From the NCBI GenBank assembly GCA_038212305.1, contig JBBQUP010000098.1, forward strand, positions 1-11,841: 11,841 nt of DNA, in the 5' to 3' direction. This document shows positions 1 through 6,485 of the stretch, piece after piece (positions within the stretch are counted from its first letter, which is position 1; the number at the start of each line of letters is the position of its first letter). The stretch is from JBBQUP01 sp038212305 (GTDB lineage: Bacteria; Bacteroidota; Bacteroidia; Bacteroidales; Marinilabiliaceae). The translations under genes and the position numbers were made by a program. The notes under the pieces are model-generated. The model searched no databases. It was not told where the DNA came from and saw only the letters and a program-made list of their open reading frames with translations.

Positions 1-851
1 GGTAATTTTGATGGTTCGTTCCAAGTAGTACCATCATATAACGATTCGTAAAGGTTTTTGCCATCAATATCATTTCTAAATAAATAGAGAACTTGACCAT
101 TAGCCGTTAAACTAACGCCCGATTCATGTCCTTCTTTTTTAAACAATTTATTTATGATTTCGGGTTTACTCCAAGCATTGCTTATTGAATCGCGTGTAGA
201 TATGAATATTTTGTCGGAGTATTGTCCGTCGGGCATTAACTTTGAATAACTTGATGGTCGGCGAGTGGTAAAGAAAATTGTTCTTTCATCAACAGATACC
301 AACGGACTATGATCGTCGCTTTTAGAGTTGATTGTATTTCCAAGGTGCAGAATGTCTAATTTAACTGATTTTTTTACTAGTTCAATGGCATTGTAACAAG
401 TTTCAATCTCATGTGCAATGCGGGTTTGCATGACGATATCGTCCGATGGAATTAATGTTTTTAATTTTTCATAAAGTTTTATTGCTTCGATACTCTGAAG
501 TGTGAGTTGATAGGCTTTTGCAAGGGATAAATTTAAATCAACACTAAGGCTGGATTTTTCATCTTGTTTTGGAAGTGCTGTAATACCTTGAGATAAATAT
601 ATAATTGCCGAATCAGCACCATTGGCGGTATTTAAGTAACAATAGCCCAAATAATATAGTACTTCTGGCGTATTTGGTGTCTTAAGTAATATCTTTTTAA
701 AGAGAGGAATGGCCTCAGGATAAGCATTGCTTTCAGCGATGGCAACAGCTTCGGAATAGTTTTTATTGGTTTGTTTGCTGATTGTTTGACCAATGCAAAC
801 TACATTGGCAATAAGAATAAATAGTAGGAGAATGTAGTTGTTTTTTTTCAT
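1..851 (-). CDS. Secreted TPR/PD40 beta-propeller protein, paralogue of the next gene (C-terminus outside window)
   Basis: This open frame reads leftwards from an ATG at 849-851 and leaves the window after 283 codons, so the C-terminus is missing. Residues 1-22 form a signal peptide (lysines, then a hydrophobic stretch ending Cys-Ile-Gly-Gln). Residues about 30-150 are helical and TPR-like, with an LGYCYLN motif shared with the next gene. From about residue 165 the sequence turns into PD40 (WD40-like) blades: 'HLGNTINSKSDDHSPLVS' is followed by 'TIFFTTRRP' and 'NAWSKPE'. The order matches 1012-2679 domain for domain, so the two are tandem paralogues. Bacteroidota proteins of this type are envelope-associated, and some, such as PorE of the T9SS, end in a peptidoglycan-binding OmpA domain. 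Whether this one does cannot be seen. The domain call is firm; the function is not known. Confidence 0.85.
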   Translation of the reverse strand, partial: MKKNNYILLLFILIANVVCIGQTISKQTNKNYSEAVAIAESNAYPEAIPLFKKILLKTPNTPEVLYYLGYCYLNTANGADSAIIYLSQGITALPKQDEKSSLSVDLNLSLAKAYQLTLQSIEAIKLYEKLKTLIPSDDIVMQTRIAHEIETCYNAIELVKKSVKLDILHLGNTINSKSDDHSPLVSVDERTIFFTTRRPSSYSKLMPDGQYSDKIFISTRDSISNAWSKPEIINKLFKKEGHESGVSLTANGQVLYLFRNDIDGKNLYESLYDGTTWNEPSKL

Positions 852-879
852 AGGGTTATGGATTTTTCAATTAGCACAT

Positions 880-887
880 CAAACCTA
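880..887 (-). promoter_or_regulatory. Candidate Bacteroidota -7 promoter box for the PD40 gene at 1-851
   Basis: On the minus strand this reads TAGGTTTG, an exact match to the Bacteroidota -7 consensus TAnnTTTG. It lies 28 bp upstream of the ATG, which would give a leader of about 20 nt. No convincing TTTG -33 element is visible at the usual distance. It suggests the 1-851 gene can be transcribed independently of the upstream paralogue. This rests on motif match only, in AT-rich DNA where chance matches are common. Confidence 0.3.
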
Positions 888-1011
888 AAAATATTGATTT
901 AATAGTAAATTGTATTTATGATTTTAATATTGATTATTCAATTGGTTAAAATGCAAAAAAAAATGTACAATATCAATAGGTTGATAGTATAGTACTATAG
1001 TTTGATGACTA

Positions 1012-2679
1012 TTACCTTGAAATAAAAACAGGATCGATATAAAAAGCCCAATTGCCGCTTGTGAAATTGGCTCTATTTGGTATTTGAATGTCTTTAGTAA
1101 TCGTCTCTTTATCGGATTCATATGAAATAGTATATGATTTTCCTGATGGAGCAATTGCAATAAATTTTCCTGTTGATGGATTCGCTCTGTAAATACCTAT
1201 TACATCGCCAGTTTCTTTATCTGATAAAGTGATAATAGCTTCGGAATAAGGTTGTTTTTCGTTGTCAAAAACATATCCGGCAATAACGGCTAAGCTTCGA
1301 GGATCGTTGTCGCTAAACTCAATGAGGTATAGGTCTGATCGACCGAATCCGCCTTGTCGGCGACTTGCAAAATACACTCGTTGTCCATCAACCGTTGGAA
1401 TATAGAACAAATCATCATCGGGAGTATTGATTGGATATCCTATGTTAACAGGCTCTGACCATTGCGCTGAGTCGTTTTGTGTGGATTTAAAAATATCAAA
1501 TCCTCCCATGGAAGTATGGTTGGTTGAGCAGAAATAAAGTGTTTTACCATCAGCATGAATAAATGGACTTTCTTCATCACCAATAGTATTAATTACCGGA
1601 CCTAAATTAATTTCTTTCCCCCATTCTCCTGTAGGCAATTTATGTGTAGCATAAATGTCGTATCCTCCATAACCACCTGGTCGGTCGCTGGTGAAGTACA
1701 ATGTGTTGCTATCAATAGACATTGACGCATGAGTCTCTGAATAAGTTGAGTTGATAGGGCGGGGGAGTTTCTCTGGTGTCGACCACCCATCGAAATTTAA
1801 ATTGCTATAGTAAAGATCGCCTGAAATGCCATCGTATTCATAAATAAATAAAGTGCGCATATCGGCACTTATGCTTATAGAGGCATTGTTACCTTCGGTA
1901 TTTATTTTATAGCCAATGGGTTCTGCCTTACTCCATTCATTATTCCAAAGTTTCGAAATATAAATATCTTCGAAATATAAACTGTCTGGAGTCATGTAAT
2001 CGCCTGTCCCTTTGCGGTTTGATGTGAATATTAATTGTGTTTCAACTGCCGAAACAACCGGACTATACTCGTCGAAATTTGTGTTTATACCGCTACCTAA
2101 ATTGGTTATTTTAAAGTTAACAGGGTTTTCGGATAGTTTGATGGCATTTTTAGCATAGTTTAATTCCTTTTGCACTGAGGCTAATAAATCTTTACTTTTT
2201 GGGGGAATTTTACTCTCAAGTGCTTGAAATTCATTCAATGCTTCTTTAAAACGATAATTGGTATGATAAGCTTGTCCTAAATAAAAACGTGCTTGAAATG
2301 CATAATCATTCTTTTTCTTTTTTAAAGGAAAACTAGCAACCGCTTGCTGTAATAAGCTGATTGATAACTCTGTGGTTGAATCCATATTCAAATAGCAATA
2401 ACCTAACCTTAAGTTAAGTAATCCATTGGTTGGTTCAATATTTTCGTAATTTTTAAGTATTGATGCAGCGGTTTTAAAATCATCTCTTGCAATAAATTCT
2501 TCGGCTTGAGATATGGCTTTTTTTAATTTTTTTTGAGCTGAAACCAAATTGGATGAAAAAAAAGCAACCATCAAAATCAAAATCAACCGACTTTTAGAAG
2601 AAGTTAATGCAATTGAAAATGATTTAATGATACGATCAAGGTGATGTTTTTGCGTGTATAAATAATTGCTTGTTTTCAT
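1012..2679 (-). CDS. Secreted TPR / five-bladed PD40 propeller / carboxypeptidase-regulatory-like domain protein without an OmpA domain
   Basis: This complete protein has 555 residues. The ATG at 2677-2679 is preferred; the longer frame begins with TTG. A hydrophobic segment at residues 31-48 ends Val-Ser-Ala-Gln, a typical Bacteroidota signal-peptide end, but it follows an unusually long, basic 30-residue lead. Residues 50-185 are TPR-like helices. Five PD40 blades follow, each opening with an 'IN(T/S)' strand near 199, 259, 309, 363 and 417, followed by aromatic strands such as LYFTSDRPGGYGGYDIY. Residues about 464-550 resemble a carboxypeptidase-regulatory beta-sandwich ('AVIAGYVFDNEKQPYSEAII'). 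This is the domain order of PorE, a T9SS envelope component, except that the OmpA-like peptidoglycan-binding end is absent and the protein stops naturally. A periplasmic or outer-membrane-associated scaffold role is inferred. It is probably paired with its paralogue 160 bp downstream. Confidence 0.9.
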   Translation of the reverse strand: MKTSNYLYTQKHHLDRIIKSFSIALTSSKSRLILILMVAFFSSNLVSAQKKLKKAISQAEEFIARDDFKTAASILKNYENIEPTNGLLNLRLGYCYLNMDSTTELSISLLQQAVASFPLKKKKNDYAFQARFYLGQAYHTNYRFKEALNEFQALESKIPPKSKDLLASVQKELNYAKNAIKLSENPVNFKITNLGSGINTNFDEYSPVVSAVETQLIFTSNRKGTGDYMTPDSLYFEDIYISKLWNNEWSKAEPIGYKINTEGNNASISISADMRTLFIYEYDGISGDLYYSNLNFDGWSTPEKLPRPINSTYSETHASMSIDSNTLYFTSDRPGGYGGYDIYATHKLPTGEWGKEINLGPVINTIGDEESPFIHADGKTLYFCSTNHTSMGGFDIFKSTQNDSAQWSEPVNIGYPINTPDDDLFYIPTVDGQRVYFASRRQGGFGRSDLYLIEFSDNDPRSLAVIAGYVFDNEKQPYSEAIITLSDKETGDVIGIYRANPSTGKFIAIAPSGKSYTISYESDKETITKDIQIPNRANFTSGNWAFYIDPVFISR

Positions 2680-2851
2680 GGGGGTAGATAATAGATTGAA
2701 ATTCAATACAAAGAAAATTTTTGGGTTGTTACTTGAAAAAATATTTATTTGAAAAGGTTAAGATAATAATTAGGAAATTGATTGGTTTAGTTTTTAATTA
2801 TTTTTTGATGAAAATACATTTCGATCAGAAGTAATTGATTTAAATATAAGT

Positions 2852-3018
2852 AACTGTTTAAATTTAATTTAATAAATAAAGAGATAGGAAGAATGATAGA
2901 TATTTAGACAGATCGATAAGATGCTTTAGATAATCCCAGATGATGAACATTCTATTTTCATCCCTTTATCTTCTTATCTTCTCTTTCTATACTAGACATC
3001 TATAAAATTTAAACAGTT
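2852..3018. repeat. Interspersed inverted-ended repeat element, copy 1 (about 167 bp)
   Basis: The ends are a perfect 14-bp inverted repeat: AACTGTTTAAATTT at 2852-2865 and its reverse complement at 3005-3018. The interior resembles 4706-4880 in the same order. Shared exact words include TTAGACAGAT (2904-2913), TTTAGATAAT (2925-2934) and CTAGACATCTAT (2992-3003). The left half is purine-rich and the right half pyrimidine-rich. An inner imperfect dyad pairs ATAGAT near 2896 with ATCTAT ending at 3003, so the whole element could fold into a long imperfect hairpin. There is no coding capacity. It could be a MITE-like element or a transcribed structured element; the sequence does not decide. It lies just past the 3' end of the recR-HAD gene block. 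Confidence 0.75.
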
Positions 3019-3019
3019 T

Positions 3020-3041
3020 CTAAATAGTCTCTAAATAGTCT
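3020..3041. repeat. Tandem 11-bp duplication
   Basis: The unit CTAAATAGTCT occurs twice with no spacer, at 3020-3030 and 3031-3041, directly abutting the right inverted end of repeat copy 1. It is not present beside copy 2. It could be a local slippage duplication or a remnant of element insertion. The 11-bp match is exact. Confidence 0.7.
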
Positions 3042-3051
3042 CGAATCTATC

Positions 3052-3483
3052 TTACTTGTTGAAAATTTTGCGTATCAATTCAATAAATCCAGACATCGTA
3101 GATTGTTTATATAAAGCATTATATGAATCTTTTTCAGATAATGGAGCAGCTGCATTTAGCATATGCCAAATTTCTCCCCATCCAGGAAATCCACCAACAT
3201 TACGATCGTCAATAAAAACATCTGCATTAATTTTACGACTAATGTCTTCGTTATATGTCTCTTCGGGAAAACTTTTATTGACGCTATAAAAAACCAAACC
3301 TCTATTGCTACAAAAAGCAACGGCTTCATCTAATTCTTCTCCACATCTGTATGTCCATAATATTAATAAATGACCTTTGGCTTGTAACATTTTTAATGTC
3401 TCAATCGCGAAAGTTCGTTCTTTTCCAATTGCAGGATATTTGTGCTCAACAATGGTTCCGTCAAAATCAACAGCTATTATCAT
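3052..3483 (-). CDS. Small HAD-superfamily hydrolase
   Basis: The protein has 143 residues and starts at the ATG at 3481-3483. It shows compact HAD-fold motifs. Motif I is DFDGT at residues 6-10, with D6 the expected nucleophile and D8 the general acid/base. Motif II is the Thr in LILWTYR (T44). A lysine near residue 84 is a motif III candidate. Motif IV is the acidic DVFIDDRNVG at 88-97, with D92/D93 as Mg2+ ligands. There is essentially no cap domain. HAD proteins of this size usually remove phosphate from small molecules, and the substrate cannot be read from the sequence. There is no signal peptide, so it is cytoplasmic. It is the last gene of a co-directional set with the membrane protein (15 bp upstream) and recR. 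The fold is confident; the substrate is unknown. Confidence 0.85.
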   Translation of the reverse strand: MIIAVDFDGTIVEHKYPAIGKERTFAIETLKMLQAKGHLLILWTYRCGEELDEAVAFCSNRGLVFYSVNKSFPEETYNEDISRKINADVFIDDRNVGGFPGWGEIWHMLNAAAPLSEKDSYNALYKQSTMSGFIELIRKIFNK

Positions 3484-3498
3484 GTTTTAAAGTGATGA

Positions 3499-3936
3499 TT
3501 AATTTAGTTCTGATGGTTCACAATTTAACTCTTCAGCAATTTTTGATGGTGAAGGGTAGTTAATCAAAACTGTAACTAAATATATACCAAAAATATATAA
3601 ATAACTTTCTCGAGAAGTTAAAATGTAGGTAATTAATGTTAACACCGAAAGCCCTTCGAGAGTGGCAAGTTTAATTAAAAAACTGTTTTTATAGTGACTT
3701 AATTTGTTAGCTATTTGTAATGTAGAAGGTAACGTAGAAATGCGTTTTTTATGTAGATAATGAGTTCCGGGAATCCCTATAAATGCTAATAATATAATCG
3801 TGGATTCAAAATAATTAGTGTCTTGTGGCGATAAATTAAACTCAATATGCATCAGAAGCACAATAGTTAAAGAAATGCCAGCCAACAAAATCATTATTGT
3901 TACAAAAGTGTAGAACAGTATTTTAAGTGTTTTCAT
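3499..3936 (-). CDS. Uncharacterised four-helix membrane protein
   Basis: This protein of 145 residues is not a named family that I recognise. Four hydrophobic segments are visible at about residues 6-30, 45-61, 87-107 and 110-127. A short basic loop (HKKR, 62-65) follows the second. The protein ends in a soluble tail, 'YPSPSKIAEELNCEPSELN'. No catalytic motif or lipobox is visible. The ATG at 3934-3936 is the first in frame and places a Lys-containing N-terminus before the first helix. It sits between recR (62 bp upstream) and the HAD gene (15 bp downstream) on the same strand, so co-transcription is likely, but a functional link to DNA repair is not implied. That it is a real gene is fairly sure, from its length, hydrophobic pattern and position. 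Confidence 0.7.
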   Translation of the reverse strand: MKTLKILFYTFVTIMILLAGISLTIVLLMHIEFNLSPQDTNYFESTIILLAFIGIPGTHYLHKKRISTLPSTLQIANKLSHYKNSFLIKLATLEGLSVLTLITYILTSRESYLYIFGIYLVTVLINYPSPSKIAEELNCEPSELN

Positions 3937-3998
3937 TGAGTTTTTATTTATACAAATTATTAAAAGAAAATCTATGTTTTTATGTTTTTGATTTGTAT

Positions 3999-4616
3999 TT
4001 ATTTGAGAGTTAATTTAAATAATTGCCTATTAAGTAGCGATTGTCCTAAGGTTACTTCATCTATATATTCTAATTCATCTCCAATAGAAACACCTCTAGC
4101 TATCGTTGATATATTAATTTTTAGGGGTTCAAATTTTTTATAAAGATAAAAGTTCGTAGTATCTCCTTCCATTGTAGCAGGCAATGCGAAAATGAGTTCC
4201 TTTACCAATCCATTGCCGATGCGACTCTCCAATAAGTTAATAGATAAGTCGTTGGGACCAATGCCATCCATTGGCGAAATCACTCCTCCTAAAACATGAT
4301 ATACACCATTGTACTGTTGAGTGTTTTCAATGGCCATTACATCTCTAATTGATTCAACAACGCAAACTAACGATGTGTCGCGATGAATTCCTGAACAGAT
4401 TTCACACATGTCTTTATCACTAATATTATTGCAAGTTTTACAATATTTAGTCTCTAATCGAAGTCTGTTTATTGTTTCTGTAAATTTTGCAACGTGATTA
4501 GTGTCTTGCTTTAAAATATGCAAAGCTAAGCGAAGTGCACTTTTTTTACCAATTCCAGGTAGCTTTGAAAGTTCATTTACAGCGTTTTCTAAATGTTTCG
4601 AAGAGAAATGAAGCAT
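3999..4616 (-). CDS. recR: Recombination mediator protein RecR
   Basis: RecR acts with RecO (and RecF) to load RecA onto SSB-coated single-stranded DNA in gap repair. The 205-residue length is normal for the family. Domains appear in the expected order. A helix-hairpin-helix has the signature LPGIGKKSALRLALHIL at 19-35. A C4 zinc finger has Cys59, Cys62, Cys71 and Cys74. A Toprim domain begins at CVVESIRDVMAIE (85-97, with Glu88). The C-terminal ATP-binding-like segment contains ARGVSIGDELEYIDEVTL. All key residues are present. The ATG at 4614-4616 gives the usual N-terminus. It leads a likely operon with the membrane protein and HAD gene, and its upstream region is shared with the divergent symporter gene and repeat copy 2. 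Confidence 0.98.
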   Translation of the reverse strand: MLHFSSKHLENAVNELSKLPGIGKKSALRLALHILKQDTNHVAKFTETINRLRLETKYCKTCNNISDKDMCEICSGIHRDTSLVCVVESIRDVMAIENTQQYNGVYHVLGGVISPMDGIGPNDLSINLLESRIGNGLVKELIFALPATMEGDTTNFYLYKKFEPLKINISTIARGVSIGDELEYIDEVTLGQSLLNRQLFKLTLK

Positions 4617-4705
4617 GTTTTTTTGATTATGGAATGCAAAGTTAAAAAAAAATGACGAATGATATGGATACTCAACAATCCTTGAATAATATGGTTTTTA
4701 TTAGT

Positions 4706-4880
4706 AACTGTTTAATTTTTATTTAAATTAATACAGAGATAAAAAGAGTAATAGATATTAGACAGATATAGAAGATATTTTAGATAATTCCAAATGAAGA
4801 ATATTCTAAATTTCATCTTTTCATCTTCTTCTCTCTCTATAATCTGTAAATCTAGACATCTATTAAAAAATTATACAGAT
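4706..4880. repeat. Interspersed inverted-ended repeat element, copy 2 (about 175 bp)
   Basis: This copy is similar to 2852-3018 along its whole length and in the same orientation. Shared exact words are TTAGACAGAT (4758-4767), TTTAGATAAT (4779-4788) and CTAGACATCTAT (4852-4863). Its ends are also inverted but imperfect: AACTGTTTAATTTTT at 4706 against ATCTGTATAATTTTT read backwards from 4880. The purine-rich left arm and pyrimidine-rich right arm are conserved although the exact bases differ. Both copies are preceded by AGT, so the left boundary may begin slightly earlier, near 4703. No coding potential is seen. It lies upstream of recR, so with copy 1 it brackets the recR block. Confidence 0.75.
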
Positions 4881-4957
4881 GCTTAAATTTGAGGTTGAAA
4901 TTAGATGAATCATAACCGCTAATAACTTTTTTCATTAGGTTTAGTTTGGCGATTGGT

Positions 4958-4965
4958 TATTTTTG
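4958..4965 (+). promoter_or_regulatory. Candidate Bacteroidota -7 promoter box for the symporter gene
   Basis: The sequence TATTTTTG matches TAnnTTTG exactly and would start a transcript around 4972, giving a leader of about 65 nt before the ATG at 5037. A TTTG lies only 9 bp upstream, too close to be a canonical -33 element, so support is weak. It lies outside repeat copy 2, so the element would sit upstream of the promoter rather than in the symporter mRNA. Confidence 0.25.
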
Positions 4966-5036
4966 TTTGATTTTTATTGCTTGAATGTAGTTATTTAGGT
5001 TGTCATATGCCATTAATCTGAAATTAATAACTTAGT

Positions 5037-6485
5037 ATGAATCCATATTATATAGGTATAGCCATTGTTTTTTACTTTGGTTTGTTGATAATAATCTCGT
5101 ATTACACTGGACGCGACTCGGATAATAGCACTTTTTTCCTTGGCAACCGAAAATCGCCATGGTACGTAGTAGCAATTGGAATGATTGGTGCATCGCTATC
5201 GGGGGTAACATTTATTTCGGTGCCAGGGTGGGTTGGTTCAACGGGATTTTCGTATATGCAAATGGTGCTTGGGTATTTATTAGGATACATATTTATTGCT
5301 CAGGTTTTACTTCCGCTTTTTTATCGATTGCAGTTAACTTCAATATATTCGTATTTAAATAATAGGTTTGGAATACAAAGTTATCAAACGGGTGCTATTT
5401 TGTTTTTAGTAAGCAAAACCATTGGCGCTGCTGCTCGATTATATTTAATGGCAAGCGTTTTACAATTAACTATTTTTGATGCATTACATGTCCCTTTTAT
5501 GGTAACTGTTATTGTTACTATTGGATTAATTTGGTTGTATACTTTTCGTGGAGGTATTCGAACTGTGATTTGGACGGATATGGTTCAGGCAATTCTAATG
5601 ATTTTAGCTGTTGTTTTAACAGTTGGTGTTATTCTTAATACATTAAATCTTTCTGTTTTACAAGGCATTGAGCTCATTCGGTCAAGTTCATACTCACATA
5701 TGTTCGAATTTAGCGACTGGAGTTCGAAGCAGCATTTTGTGAAACAGTTTTTATCAGGTGCTTTTATGACCATTGTTATGACTGGGCTTGATCAAGATAT
5801 GATGCAGAAAAACTTGACGTGCAAATCGCTCTCCGATGCAAAGAAAAATATGTATTGGTATAGTATTGCCTTTGTTCCTGTGAATCTTATTTTCTTAGCC
5901 TTAGGAGCTCTGCTTTATATTTTTGTTGATAAACAAGGAATTGTTTTTTCGGGACGAGGCGATGATTTATTTCCAATGTTGGCAACAGGTGGTTATTTCC
6001 CTCCGATTGTTGGCATTTTATTTATGTTAGGCTTGGTGGCAGCAGCCTATTCGAGTGCTGATTCGGCTTTAACTTCATTAACTACCTCTTTTTCGGTCGA
6101 TTTATTAAAAGTTGAAAAAATGGAGCCACAACAAGCTGTAAAAACTCGACGTCTTGTTCATATTGGCGTTTCTATCGTATTGGGTTTGGTAATCGTATTG
6201 TTTCGGGTATTAGATTTAGATACCATTATTAGCACCATTTTTACAATTGCAGGTTATACCTACGGACCACTTTTAGGCTTATTTGCATTTGGTTTGTTTA
6301 CTAAACTTCGAAGTAACGATTCTTGGACACCATATATTGCTGTTGGAGCACCTGTTTTAATTGGTGTGATGGATTATTATTTCAAATTCGGTTTCGAGAA
6401 ACTAATTTACAATGGGATAGTGGTCTTTTTATGTTTGTTGCTATCCATGGTAAGTAATCGAAACAAATTATTGAAAACCAATTAG
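5037..6485 (+). CDS. Sodium:solute symporter (SSS / SLC5 family)
   Basis: This is an integral inner-membrane transporter of 482 residues, near the family's usual length, with about 13 hydrophobic helices along its whole length. SSS landmarks include an early GASLSGVTFISVPGWVGSTG segment (51-70), MQMVLGYLLGYIFIAQVLLPLFYR across helix 3 (74-97), RGGIRTVIWTD (171-181), and the motif TGLDQDMMQKNL (249-260). The Ser/Thr-rich helix AAYSSADSALTSLTTSFSVD (336-355) corresponds to the family's helix 8, which contributes to the Na2 sodium site in related structures. Na+ co-transport is therefore likely. The solute (sugar, carboxylate, amino acid or vitamin) cannot be told from the sequence, and the neighbours give no hint. 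The gene is monocistronic, and its stop codon overlaps the stop of the convergent gene by four bases. Confidence 0.93.
   Translation: MNPYYIGIAIVFYFGLLIIISYYTGRDSDNSTFFLGNRKSPWYVVAIGMIGASLSGVTFISVPGWVGSTGFSYMQMVLGYLLGYIFIAQVLLPLFYRLQLTSIYSYLNNRFGIQSYQTGAILFLVSKTIGAAARLYLMASVLQLTIFDALHVPFMVTVIVTIGLIWLYTFRGGIRTVIWTDMVQAILMILAVVLTVGVILNTLNLSVLQGIELIRSSSYSHMFEFSDWSSKQHFVKQFLSGAFMTIVMTGLDQDMMQKNLTCKSLSDAKKNMYWYSIAFVPVNLIFLALGALLYIFVDKQGIVFSGRGDDLFPMLATGGYFPPIVGILFMLGLVAAAYSSADSALTSLTTSFSVDLLKVEKMEPQQAVKTRRLVHIGVSIVLGLVIVLFRVLDLDTIISTIFTIAGYTYGPLLGLFAFGLFTKLRSNDSWTPYIAVGAPVLIGVMDYYFKFGFEKLIYNGIVVFLCLLLSMVSNRNKLLKTN

Larger units (their letters stand above)
2680..3051. other. Intergenic region (372 bp) with a repeat element and a short tandem duplication
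   Basis: No open frame here looks like a gene. Positions 2680-2851 are AT-rich leader DNA of the PD40 gene at 1012-2679, in which I could not assign a confident promoter. Positions 2852-3018 hold the first copy of the inverted-ended repeat. Positions 3020-3041 hold an 11-bp unit repeated twice. The remaining ten bases precede the stop codon of the HAD gene. Confidence 0.7.
4617..5036. other. Divergent intergenic region (420 bp) between recR and the symporter gene
   Basis: No gene is apparent in this stretch. Its middle part (4706-4880) is the second copy of the inverted-ended repeat. Positions 4617-4705 should contain the recR leader and promoter, but no clear TAnnTTTG box was found there. 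Positions 4881-5036 form the leader of the symporter gene and contain one exact -7-like box at 4958-4965. Confidence 0.65.

Noticed and set aside
2680..2706. Nine-codon upstream extension of the PD40 gene at 1012-2679
   Set aside because: The extended start is a TTG; the ATG at 2677-2679 is a better start and follows a gene-poor leader.
3019..3045. Short repeats considered as a CRISPR or origin iteron array
   Set aside because: There are only two 11-bp units, without spacers and without cas or rep genes nearby.
3056..3563. Plus-strand open frames opposite the HAD and membrane protein genes
   Set aside because: They lie antisense to well-supported genes, have no recognisable motif, and show composition typical of shadow frames.
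2852..4880. Composite transposon carrying recR
   Set aside because: There is no transposase in the elements or between them, and recR is a core gene. The elements look like small non-coding repeats.
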